Source of the DNA: Deltaproteobacteria bacterium
GTDB lineage: Bacteria > Bdellovibrionota_B > Oligoflexia > Oligoflexales > Bog-1112
DNA length: 7,372 nt
Reading direction: 5' to 3'
Assembly (NCBI GenBank): GCA_003136475.1
Contig: PLEQ01000478.1
Coordinates: 22,623 to 29,994 of the forward strand
Positions 1-7,253 of this stretch are shown here, piece after piece (position 1 is the first letter of the stretch; each line of letters starts with the position of its first letter). The position numbers and the translations under genes are program-made. Below the pieces are notes generated by a model. The model searched no databases. It saw nothing but the letters and a program-made list of their open reading frames with translations, and was not told the origin of the DNA.

Positions 1-21
1 CGTTACTGCGAGGATTAACAT
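1..21 (-). CDS. Possible start of the next gene (7 codons, cut by window edge)
   Basis: An ATG at 21-19 opens seven codons reading MLILAVT up to the window edge, which would fit the beginning of a hydrophobic or signal segment. It begins 10 bp after the stop codon of the TraD-like gene, in keeping with the tight spacing of the other genes here. No clear Shine-Dalgarno sequence precedes it, since the bases just upstream are A/T-rich. Only sequence beyond the window could confirm it, so this is a weak call based on position and hydrophobic content. Confidence 0.22.
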
Positions 22-31
22 GATTTTTAGG

Positions 32-1849
32 CTAGAAAAGAAGTGATTTGTCAGGTGTTAGCGCTTCCATAAACACAAGTTTCTTTTCAGACACCTGTTC
101 TGACTCCTCCAACCCACCTTTTTTGAACGGACTTTGAGGCGGTATCTTTAAATCTACTTCATACCTTCGTTCCCACCTCTTTTTCCTGATCCTCGACCTT
201 GTTGGGTTGATGGACAAGGACTTTAGGTAAAAATGCCCATCCGGCAAATCACGGATTTCGCTATCGAGCACCACATTGCGGAGTGACTCACGCTCGCTGA
301 TATTTTCACGATCGTTGGCGTTTTTGGCTCCATAAGATGTACCGATATTTTTCTCCGTTACCTCTTGCCTGCCAAGAAAATCAGAAAGTTCCTTCGCCTC
401 ATGAGGTTCAGGACAACGGAAGATGAATTTCGAGCCAGTGTTTGCCTTAATGGAACCAGCACTGTCCTTGCCATAGACGTCCAGCAGCTGGTTTTCGCTC
501 TGATAGCCTAGGATAACTTTCCCACCATACTTCCGTCCACGCTCAAGCGCTGTAGGAAGAAGCTCAATTTTTCCCAGGGTCGCAAGCTCGTCGATGATGA
601 TGTTGAGCGGAACGGTGCTCTTTGTCCGTTTTAAGAGGCCGGTGATAGCTGTATTGATCCAGAGTTTAAAGAGCGGATTGATAATCTCCTTGTCGGTGTC
701 GCTGAAGGTGATGAAAACCCAGTTCGGTGAATCGTTTTGGGTCCAGTCATAAATTGAAAATGGCGTTGTGTTCCCTTTGCTCTCGGGCCATTTGTTAAGA
801 AAGCGCAGAAAGCCAAAATCGAGGAGACTAGTGCCGGTGATGCCTGCTGCTTGACTTGTACCTTCCTTACCCGCAATTTTGCGTGCTAGACCTGTCAGGT
901 GATCCGAGATGTCGCTCTTTTCATTGTTGAGAGTTTCCCATAGATCTTTGGGATCCTTGAAGGCCTCCAGGAGTTGACCCACGACCTGCCTTGCACCTTT
1001 CCACCAGAACTTACCGTGTTCATCCCCAGAAGGTACAAGGAACTTTGCGAATTCGGTGGGATCTATGTTTTCCGACTTAAAATCCCAGTATGCGGTATTG
1101 GCATCAAACAAGCTTAGGATTGTATCCCCTTCTCGAAAAAATTCTGCTGCATACTCGCCATTGATATCGGGGATGATTACCTTCTCACCATTTTCACGAC
1201 AGTATTCGAGATACCATTTGATCAGGGTAGATTTCCCGACACCTGTTGTCCCAATCATGGCGCAGTGACGGAGGAGGACGAAAGAGGGGATCTTGATGTC
1301 ATCAGCACTACAGATAAATGGTACCCCCCAAAAATCTTTAAACGATGGTCCTTTTGAGCCAAAGAGAGATCTATTGTCACAGCGGATCTCTTTCATTTCG
1401 TCTTTGATGAGCCGACGGTACTCGCGATTAAACTCCTTAGGCTCAATAAGCACTGACCCTCGACGATAGTCTGAACCACGGATCGCCCGCCCTCGTGAAA
1501 TGAAAAATGCAAAGAGTCCTATAAATAACAGAATTCCTATCCCGAATGACCAATAGAGGTTTTCCAAGAAAATCTGCTGTGACTTTTCGAGGTTATTTTG
1601 CGAGAATTTAATGAATGCTGCCACAGCATCCGGAAAGTGAATCGGCCCGTTCCGCTTGACGTAAGACATACCCTCTTTGAACATGAATTTCTCGGCAAGC
1701 CAGAAGCTCGTTGGGACTCGCGCATAAGCCAGAACGCAAAACAGTATTGCGATGAAGATTACGGAAAAAAACAGCAAACCGACAAAGTTCCTGATGCTAC
1801 TGTTGACCTTTTGGGTGAAAGTTTCTTGGCCTCTGACATAATTGCTCAT
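32..1849 (-). CDS. traD: TraD/TrwB-family type IV coupling protein (DNA-pumping ATPase)
   Basis: This 605-residue protein should be the inner-membrane coupling ATPase that links the relaxase-DNA complex to the conjugation channel. It has two predicted membrane helices (about residues 22-43 and 98-117) around a short periplasmic loop, then a cytoplasmic RecA/HerA-like motor. Walker A is GTTGVGKST (200-208) and Walker B is NIIIDELATLG (416-426). The family motif GYQSENQLLDVYG (448-460), the NTGSKFIFR strand (470-478) and the SEIRDLPDGHFYL segment (530-542) match the conserved C-terminal part of TrwB/TraD motors. The ATG overlaps the stop of the upstream secretion ATPase gene as ATGA and is preceded by AGGGAGA at 1863-1857, seven bases away, which supports this start. 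The protein is shorter than F TraD, and its tail (about 567-605) is not a recognised relaxosome-binding domain. The tail includes a PPQSPFKKGG stretch that looks like a translated repeat. The family assignment is strong; specificity for a plasmid versus an integrative element cannot be told. Confidence 0.93.
   Translation of the reverse strand: MSNYVRGQETFTQKVNSSIRNFVGLLFFSVIFIAILFCVLAYARVPTSFWLAEKFMFKEGMSYVKRNGPIHFPDAVAAFIKFSQNNLEKSQQIFLENLYWSFGIGILLFIGLFAFFISRGRAIRGSDYRRGSVLIEPKEFNREYRRLIKDEMKEIRCDNRSLFGSKGPSFKDFWGVPFICSADDIKIPSFVLLRHCAMIGTTGVGKSTLIKWYLEYCRENGEKVIIPDINGEYAAEFFREGDTILSLFDANTAYWDFKSENIDPTEFAKFLVPSGDEHGKFWWKGARQVVGQLLEAFKDPKDLWETLNNEKSDISDHLTGLARKIAGKEGTSQAAGITGTSLLDFGFLRFLNKWPESKGNTTPFSIYDWTQNDSPNWVFITFSDTDKEIINPLFKLWINTAITGLLKRTKSTVPLNIIIDELATLGKIELLPTALERGRKYGGKVILGYQSENQLLDVYGKDSAGSIKANTGSKFIFRCPEPHEAKELSDFLGRQEVTEKNIGTSYGAKNANDRENISERESLRNVVLDSEIRDLPDGHFYLKSLSINPTRSRIRKKRWERRYEVDLKIPPQSPFKKGGLEESEQVSEKKLVFMEALTPDKSLLF
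103..148 (-). repeat. Possible remnant of a dispersed palindromic repeat inside the traD tail
   Basis: On the coding strand this segment reads as pyrimidine-rich CCGCCTCAAAGTCCG, then an A-rich centre, then GGTGGGTTGGAGG. The two arms form an imperfect inverted repeat, CCTC pairing with GAGG plus scattered further pairs. Its translation contains PPQSPFKKGG, which resembles the peptide produced when C-rich/G-rich small dispersed palindromes sit inside genes, a pattern I recall from several bacterial phyla. The pairing is poor, so if it is such a repeat it has decayed. The call is tentative and rests on resemblance only. Confidence 0.3.
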
Positions 1850-3024
1850 GAACGAGTCTCCCTAGGTTTGATGTGAAAAACGTTGGCACCCGTCTGGGTG
1901 TCTTCCGTTGGAAGAAGCCGATGGTCCACAATTCCCTCTTTGATGAGCCTTCTCGTTTCGCCGGTGAGATCCTGACGCAAAATTCGGCTAAAGACCTTAT
2001 GGTCGAAGTTGAATACCAAGTCGGGATCAGGGGTTAGGCAGTATTCGAGAATAGGTATCCGGCCTGAGTAACCTGTTCCTTGGCATTCGGCGCAACCAGT
2101 TTGACCCTTCTTACAAAAATCACCTTCGAATTGTTTGCAATGGACGCAAAGAACTTTGAGCAACCGTTGAGCGGAAATGAACAGAAGGGCATCAGCGATC
2201 AAGTGCTTTTCGATTCCTAAAGTGAGAAGCCGGGTAATTGTTGCGGGAACGTTGTTGGTATGGAGAGTCGAAAGCACGAGGTGACCGGTCTGTGAAGCTT
2301 CGACTGCAAGCTTTGCGCTTTCGTGGTCCCGGATTTCCCCTACAAGGATTACATCTGGATCTTCGCGCATGGCTCCTTTAATCGCTTCTTTCCAACCAAA
2401 CCTGCTGGTGATGCACTCGTGAACAACTCCCGGAAGGATTCGCTCTGGTGGGTTTTCGATCGAAATGATCTTTTTGTCGTGATAGCTCATCGCCGCAATG
2501 CAAGCCTGTAGAGTGGTACTCTTTCCCGAACCGGTTGGCCCAGTGACGAGAAAGAGCCCTTGTTTTTGGCTTAGAGCCCACCGCATATCATCTTTAGCAC
2601 TGGCAGGTAGAGCCATTCTTTCAAGCGATGGTAATTCATCGTTGTTGATGATGCGAAGTACTACGCACTCGCCATATTGGAAGCCAGGAGAAAGGCTTAC
2701 CCTATAAGTTGAGGTCGTCAAATCGAGGCTAAATGAGCTGTCTTGGAGAACTTTTTTGTTCGAGGTATCGAGTCCAGAAATTTCTTTGAATTTGTCGACA
2801 AACTGCACCATTTCGGAGCGGTCTTGGATGATCTCAAAAGGGGAAATGAGCGAACCTTTGACCCGAAGCCGAACTTGCAGACCGCTCTTGAGGGATTCGA
2901 TATGGATATCGCTAGCATTGAGTCGCTGCGCTTCGAGGAAAATTCGCTTCCAGAAGTTAGTTAAAAACCCCTTCTCAGCGAGCATCTCGTCTGGAGTTGG
3001 AGGTCTTGTGGTGTCAAAACTCAT
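1846..3024 (-). CDS. GspE/PilB-type secretion ATPase with zinc motif, in a conjugation operon
   Basis: A 392-residue member of the type II secretion/type IV pilus/VirB11 ATPase superfamily. The N2-like domain begins with ASDIHIE (37-43). Walker A is GPTGSGKST (162-170). The Asp-box position reads IENPPE (189-194), with Asn where Asp is usual. Walker B is DPDVILVGEIRD (222-233) and the His box is TGHLVLSTLHTN (246-257). QRLLKVLC (286-293) leads into a tetracysteine zinc motif: C293 and C296, then C311 and C314, followed by GTGYSGR. That motif marks GspE/PilB-like assembly ATPases rather than PilT or VirB11. It lacks the N-terminal MshEN/N1 domain and is shorter than typical GspE (about 500 residues). 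It has no membrane segment, so it should act as a cytoplasmic hexamer at the inner-membrane base of the apparatus. The ATG follows AGGAG (3033-3029) by four bases and lies 11 bp after the TraU-like gene. Its place between TraU-like and TraD-like genes implies service in conjugation, possibly as a VirB11 analogue or in building a pilus, but this is inferred. The IENPPE...LPG stretch recalls PilQ of IncI-type thin pili. Confidence 0.92.
   Translation of the reverse strand: MSFDTTRPPTPDEMLAEKGFLTNFWKRIFLEAQRLNASDIHIESLKSGLQVRLRVKGSLISPFEIIQDRSEMVQFVDKFKEISGLDTSNKKVLQDSSFSLDLTTSTYRVSLSPGFQYGECVVLRIINNDELPSLERMALPASAKDDMRWALSQKQGLFLVTGPTGSGKSTTLQACIAAMSYHDKKIISIENPPERILPGVVHECITSRFGWKEAIKGAMREDPDVILVGEIRDHESAKLAVEASQTGHLVLSTLHTNNVPATITRLLTLGIEKHLIADALLFISAQRLLKVLCVHCKQFEGDFCKKGQTGCAECQGTGYSGRIPILEYCLTPDPDLVFNFDHKVFSRILRQDLTGETRRLIKEGIVDHRLLPTEDTQTGANVFHIKPRETRS
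1857..1863 (-). promoter_or_regulatory. Ribosome binding site of the TraD-like gene, inside the upstream coding sequence
   Basis: AGGGAGA on the minus strand, seven bases before the traD ATG. It is embedded in the last codons of the secretion ATPase gene (the Pro-Arg-Glu-Thr region), so together with the ATGA overlap it implies translational coupling of the two ATPases. Confidence 0.75.
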
Positions 3025-3028
3025 GCGA

Positions 3029-3033
3029 CTCCT
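3029..3033 (-). promoter_or_regulatory. Ribosome binding site of the GspE/PilB-like ATPase gene
   Basis: AGGAG on the minus strand, four bases before the ATG at 3024-3022. It lies in the 11-bp gap after the TraU-like stop codon TAG (3038-3036). The spacing is slightly short, but the core is a strong match and no better start lies nearby. Confidence 0.7.
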
Positions 3034-3035
3034 GT

Positions 3036-5546
3036 CTATTTGAAGGGTTCACCAAGCTTTTGGCCTAGAATCTTGTCACAAACACGCCGCAGTAGTTTGG
3101 TCTGAAAGTACTTTCTAACTTCAAGTTTCACCGCATCTTTGCAACTGTTCCAATACCACCCACCCGGGATTTTCTTTTTAAAGACAGGTCGACCCTCTAT
3201 GGTTTTGGGCTCGCATTTGATTTTTTCGAAGATGGTGTAGACGCGCTTTTTACCTGGCAGAAGACTCTTGCCTGATATGTCTTCGTATTTTGCTCTGGCA
3301 ATTTCCGCACCTACCCATGTTGAAATTCTGGCGGCTGTGGCAACTTCTCGGCCTGCGGAAGCGGTCTCAACCCCTGCCTTTGCGCCTTGAACTAATGTGG
3401 CTTCAGGATTATTTGGATCTGGTAGCGGGATATGGTCTCTGGTGTCCTCGCGACCAATTTCACGGAGTCTCTCTTTGCAGGTATAGTGGCGATGATGGAT
3501 GCTTGGAGTTCGATATTGTTCAAAAACACATTTAGGAGCGTCCAGAACGTACCGCCTAGGGTTTTGGACTTGCCTGTAATGGCTTACCTCCCATTTTTCC
3601 AAAGACACGTAGAAAACGCTCTCAGGCCTTCTACACTTTCTGGTGATTGGATGGCGGTCGATGCAACTCCCGCCCCGAACTCTATGACATTGACTTGGGT
3701 CCGCCGCCCGTTCGAATTTATCATCGCCATAACCTTCAATGGGCACATTAAAAGTTGCTTCATCACGGTTAAATAGCCCATGTGATTCGCCTTTCACGTG
3801 GCAATAGACCTTTTTTACATAAACCGGCTCGCCTTTTTCGCGAGCGGTAGCATCGATAACAGCTTGGGTATCGCGACGATGCTGCGCCAGAACAGCGTCA
3901 GGACTTGTGCGCTCATGATGGCCTTCGCGGATAAAGGCATTCAGAGTCTGTCTCTCCGCCTCGGAAGCAGTTTGGTTCATAGCCGCGAGATAGATAATCT
4001 CGCGAGCAAAATTCTTCGAGTCCCTTGCGATCTGTGTCGTGCTGAATACATCGAGCATCCGTGGATCGCCCGGAGGCATAAGCATCAGCGATCTGCCGTC
4101 TCCTAAAGCTTTGGTATATTCCGAGGAAACCTTCTTGATGCCAGCCTTTTCGAGAACATCTGCTAGCGTTCCAAAGCTATCTATGAAGGCTTCGGATACT
4201 TGCTCTTCCCAAGGGTACGCCAAAGACCAACGTTCCTTTGCGCCGCGAGGAATGCCGAACATATCGTGAGCGAAGAGCTTGAATTTGAGCGCCGCAGCAG
4301 GAAATCCGAAGTCAGTGTTTTGCACGTGAGTAGACATGCGTGGGACAACTGGTCCCCAGAGTGAACACCAGGGGCCTTTAAATGAATCTCCGGCCTTCAA
4401 CATTTGGTTGGCCATTGCTTCAGCTTTACCAAGAATGGGGAAAGAGCACATTCCCATTCCACGAAAACTTGAGGGAAGGTTAGAGAGCATTCCGGTCTTT
4501 TTATCTTTGTCCGAAGCATCTTCGCGGGTTCCGGTGCTTTCTTTTGGGCCGTACTCATCAAAAGCTACACTGGCCAAATTATCACCAATACAAGTGACTG
4601 GGTTGGTGGCTGCTACAATTCCACGAATCGCACTGGGATTGATGTAATCGATCATTCCCGAATCCCAATAGGCCCAAGCATCCTTGCTCATGGCAATCGG
4701 ACAAGTCATGGGAACGCCAGGTATTGCCCATTTAAATCCACCTTCAGCGCAAACGGTGAGTTTCTGAGCTATTGTTGCTGAGAGTCCGACAGGCCAGACG
4801 TTTACTTCGTAACTGGTCTGATCAGGAGTCTGATTGGCTCTGATGCGCAGCTTTTCAAAAGGCGTCAGTACAGCGGTGGCAACGCTTTTCTCCACTTCGT
4901 CTCTTGTCGTATTTAGGTCAAATCCCTGCCCCATCACAGCAGAAGTACCGGCGCGTACGAGTGGTGAGCCGAGAACGACCATGCCTGCGAGTTCATAAGG
5001 ACCCTTAAGGTCCACAAATCCAGCAAGCTCATTCGCAAGTTTTCGATTGGCAGCATAGAGTTTGTTGCCATCTGCAAATGCTGGAAAGGGATCATTCCCC
5101 TTCTGAGCAACTTCGATGAAGTATTTCGGCCAATAGTAGCTGTAGACCGGATATTGCTGTTCCTGCCTATAGATACATCCACCAAAGACCGGGTCGTGGA
5201 TGATGCACTTAGACCGAGAGTTCTGACTAGCTTCGATATCATTCAAAAGTCCCTTTGAGAGGACATGGCAGGCCGTTGGGTAATCCTTTTTCAAAGCCAG
5301 CGTGAGAACAGATTCACTAATAACTTCAGCAAGACCTTTGGCAACTTCCATCAATTCGTTTTTCGCAAAGGCAAGATCTCCTTGGTTAGTGACGATCCTG
5401 TCCAAGCATGATGCAGAAGTGCTCAGAATGATCTGTTGCAAGGCCTTTAGATCTTCAACTGCAAGAATGTCTTCGAGATCCTTTTGATTGAAAGCAAAGG
5501 AAGTTTGATTCAGAAGGAATAGAACGATGAAATAAGTGTTCTTCAT
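3036..5546 (-). CDS. Large exported TraU-like conjugal transfer protein with a cysteine-rich C-terminal extension
   Basis: An 836-residue protein with a short signal peptide (MKNTYFIVLFLLNQTSFA, likely cut after residue 18), so it should act in the periplasm. Residues about 114-445 resemble TraU and the TraU-like proteins of integrative elements (TIGR03756 type). YYWPKYFIEVA (137-147) corresponds to the family's W-P-x-x-x-x-E-V segment. INPSAIRGIVAATNP (302-316) followed by CIGDNLASVAF (319-329) corresponds to the NP...C-x-x-D-x-x-A block. WCSLWGPVVPRM (393-404) corresponds to WCxxxWGxxYPxTG. TraU takes part in pilus assembly and DNA transfer with TraW and TrbC. F TraU is about 330 residues; here about 390 more follow. 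This extension has cysteines at 582, 620, 628, 638, 673, 690, 778, 802 and 823. The whole protein has 18 cysteines, which suggests several disulfides. I do not recognise the extension; a TraN-like or other fusion is possible but unproven. A charged insert (about 331-366) interrupts the TraU part. The ATG overlaps the TraG-like stop as ATGA, with AGGGG six bases upstream. Confidence 0.75.
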   Translation of the reverse strand: MKNTYFIVLFLLNQTSFAFNQKDLEDILAVEDLKALQQIILSTSASCLDRIVTNQGDLAFAKNELMEVAKGLAEVISESVLTLALKKDYPTACHVLSKGLLNDIEASQNSRSKCIIHDPVFGGCIYRQEQQYPVYSYYWPKYFIEVAQKGNDPFPAFADGNKLYAANRKLANELAGFVDLKGPYELAGMVVLGSPLVRAGTSAVMGQGFDLNTTRDEVEKSVATAVLTPFEKLRIRANQTPDQTSYEVNVWPVGLSATIAQKLTVCAEGGFKWAIPGVPMTCPIAMSKDAWAYWDSGMIDYINPSAIRGIVAATNPVTCIGDNLASVAFDEYGPKESTGTREDASDKDKKTGMLSNLPSSFRGMGMCSFPILGKAEAMANQMLKAGDSFKGPWCSLWGPVVPRMSTHVQNTDFGFPAAALKFKLFAHDMFGIPRGAKERWSLAYPWEEQVSEAFIDSFGTLADVLEKAGIKKVSSEYTKALGDGRSLMLMPPGDPRMLDVFSTTQIARDSKNFAREIIYLAAMNQTASEAERQTLNAFIREGHHERTSPDAVLAQHRRDTQAVIDATAREKGEPVYVKKVYCHVKGESHGLFNRDEATFNVPIEGYGDDKFERAADPSQCHRVRGGSCIDRHPITRKCRRPESVFYVSLEKWEVSHYRQVQNPRRYVLDAPKCVFEQYRTPSIHHRHYTCKERLREIGREDTRDHIPLPDPNNPEATLVQGAKAGVETASAGREVATAARISTWVGAEIARAKYEDISGKSLLPGKKRVYTIFEKIKCEPKTIEGRPVFKKKIPGGWYWNSCKDAVKLEVRKYFQTKLLRRVCDKILGQKLGEPFK

Positions 5547-7249
5547 GACTCACCCCTTTTTGTAAACATTTGGTTGAAGTGCTTGGGTATCTCTGGGTTT
5601 TGTCTAAGGTGGTTCACAACAGCGAAAGCCGCTGATCCTGCTGCGAGAACAGGGCCACCCACAGCTGCACCTATTGCGAGATTTCGAGCAACAGGCATTC
5701 CACCAACTGCTGAGGCAGCTTTTCCAACAGCACCGCTGGTCAGCGTTCCCTGAACGCTGTTGGAGATCCAGGACACAAAACCATTGGCACCACCACCGGC
5801 TATCCATGAGCCTAGAAGAATAGCCCCAGAAAGTACTTCGATGACTTTGAGTTCCTGCTCAATCATGGCGTATGCGAGGGGAACGAAGTCACTAAGCAGC
5901 TCCTTTGCTTGCGAGATATCAACTCCGTAGGCGAGGGCGTTATTCCCGCTCGTTGAAGTTAACTTTTCAATGCCAAGTTTGGAGAGAATGATCGAGTTAT
6001 GGATGGCTCTGGAAGCGCTGATGATCGCTGGGAACAGCAAAGACGCAATCCATGCTCCACTCCACATGAAGAAGAAGCGCAGGGTCTGAAACAACAAAGT
6101 AAGCAGGAAAATCGGGCATAAAATCTTAAGTAAAAGTTGAATCGTCGCAACATAGTAAGGAACCAACTCGATGCGCTCTTTCAGATCTTTGATTGAAGCA
6201 CCTAGGGTAAATGACCATCGTGAGCCAGTAACGTTGGAAACAAGATTCTTTACATCCGAAAGACGATAGCCCGCTTCTGCGGAGATGCTGTCCATTCCGA
6301 TGACCATCTCTCGCAAGCTTGCATCGGTCTGAGTTCCTTGCCACCAGTTGCCTGAAAGATCGTTGAAATCCCATCCATGCTCTGCAATAAGCTTGGATTT
6401 TTCGTAGCTTGCGGCATGAGCCATCTTCAAGTTCATCGCCAGATTCTTGAAAGGTGAGCTCGCTCTTTCCCAGTTTTTGAACCATTTTTCCGTGGTGACT
6501 TCTTCCCCTTTTTCTCGCGACCCACCAATGACTCGATCGGTGATATTGTTGGGCTTCTCTCCAAGCTCATGAGCTAAAGATGTCCGCATATCTGACAACC
6601 CTTGAAAGCAGTTCTTTCCCTCCCTAAAACTTGCATAGGCGTTGTCGTTTTGGAGGGCTCTTTCGTCGAGCTTTCTCTCCTTGAAGGAAAGGATTTGTCC
6701 TCCCGTTGCGCTATCGGTTTTGAAAGTTGATTCAAAATCAAAGAGATCATCAAAACTGGCTTTTTCACCGGAATTTGTCAGCGCATTCGGTAGGCAGTTG
6801 ACGACAAATCCATAGATAAGCGCCCTTGTCTCAGGATTCTCAATTTTGCTCGTTGCGGCTGCGGTTACCATCTCAAGAACCATCCCTGGAGGGATGTTCG
6901 AACTTTCCGAAATTGTTTCAGCATTTGAAACAATGCGATTGACAGCGTTTTCGAAAATTCCAGAAATTGCCTGTCCAAGGGCATTGACTGTTATATAGCC
7001 AATAGGTCGACCATTTGCCGGATAGAGAAGTGTGAATGCTAAGAAGAAAAAGGGGCCTTTTTTTGAAAATTGCTTATATTGCAAAGACCAGGCGATCGAT
7101 AAAAGGGAGAGGGTTGCGCAAGAGAGCAGAGCTAATTTGAAAATTCCAGATCCATAGATCTCACTTGAGATCACTTGAAGGGCCTTGTCTCCGTAAGATG
7201 AGACAAAGCGCGTTAGCCAAGTTTCGTGAACAATTTGATATCCATTCAT
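5543..7249 (-). CDS. traG: TraG N-terminal-domain-like conjugal transfer inner-membrane protein
   Basis: A 568-residue membrane protein starting at ATG 7249 (MNGYQIVHETWL). A longer reading from TTG at 7345 is open, but it would overlap a convincing upstream coding frame, so I reject it. The opening resembles F TraG (MN...WL at the N-terminus, then a first membrane helix). Predicted helices are at about 35-56, perhaps 65-76, a long hydrophobic block at 363-392, 397-412, and others at about 452-485. Residues 155-360 form a soluble, charged region. The tail (about 500-546) is rich in Gly and Ala. In F, the TraG N-terminal half is needed for pilus assembly and the periplasmic C-terminal half for mating-pair stabilisation. 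This protein corresponds to the first half only, as in many integrative elements whose TraG_N proteins are about 500 residues. The TraU-like gene begins within its stop codon. The upstream gene ends 4 bp before its ATG. The ribosome binding site is weak (GAAGTGA, 7260-7254). Family identity rests on topology, N-terminus and context rather than catalytic motifs. Confidence 0.72.
   Translation of the reverse strand: MNGYQIVHETWLTRFVSSYGDKALQVISSEIYGSGIFKLALLSCATLSLLSIAWSLQYKQFSKKGPFFFLAFTLLYPANGRPIGYITVNALGQAISGIFENAVNRIVSNAETISESSNIPPGMVLEMVTAAATSKIENPETRALIYGFVVNCLPNALTNSGEKASFDDLFDFESTFKTDSATGGQILSFKERKLDERALQNDNAYASFREGKNCFQGLSDMRTSLAHELGEKPNNITDRVIGGSREKGEEVTTEKWFKNWERASSPFKNLAMNLKMAHAASYEKSKLIAEHGWDFNDLSGNWWQGTQTDASLREMVIGMDSISAEAGYRLSDVKNLVSNVTGSRWSFTLGASIKDLKERIELVPYYVATIQLLLKILCPIFLLTLLFQTLRFFFMWSGAWIASLLFPAIISASRAIHNSIILSKLGIEKLTSTSGNNALAYGVDISQAKELLSDFVPLAYAMIEQELKVIEVLSGAILLGSWIAGGGANGFVSWISNSVQGTLTSGAVGKAASAVGGMPVARNLAIGAAVGGPVLAAGSAAFAVVNHLRQNPEIPKHFNQMFTKRGES
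5553..5557 (-). promoter_or_regulatory. Ribosome binding site of the TraU-like gene, inside the TraG-like coding sequence
   Basis: AGGGG on the minus strand, six bases before the ATG at 5546-5544. It lies within the last codons of the TraG-like gene (Lys-Arg-Gly-Glu-Ser-stop), which supports translational coupling across the ATGA overlap. Confidence 0.7.
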
Positions 7250-7253
7250 GACA

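Noticed and set aside
6..13. The octamer CTGCGAGG at 6-13, repeated exactly at 7365-7372, as a possible direct repeat or circular junction
   Set aside because: Eight bases is too short to support a duplication or attachment site, the flanking bases do not match further, and one copy is cut by the window edge.
1..31. Terminator after the TraD-like gene
   Set aside because: There is no stem-loop followed by a T-run in these bases, and a possible next start codon lies only 10 bp after the stop.
1598..1876. Plus-strand 92-codon open frame opposite the start of the TraD-like gene
   Set aside because: It lies opposite coding sequence with clear family motifs, spans the TraD/ATPase junction, and encodes nothing recognisable.
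3432..3776. Plus-strand 114-codon open frame within the TraU-like gene
   Set aside because: It is antisense to the cysteine-rich extension, has no recognisable domain or convincing ribosome binding site, and breaks the one-strand operon pattern.
3036..3850. The extension of the TraU-like protein being a separate TraN gene joined by a sequencing error
   Set aside because: The frame is open and uninterrupted from residue 1 to 836 and I see no internal start with a ribosome binding site or composition change to mark a junction, so I keep one gene, with fusion as an open idea.
6126..6485. Minus-strand 119-codon open frame inside the TraG-like gene
   Set aside because: It is an alternative frame of a long membrane-protein gene. 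Its composition is rich in Arg, Ser, Cys and Trp, as expected of a shadow.
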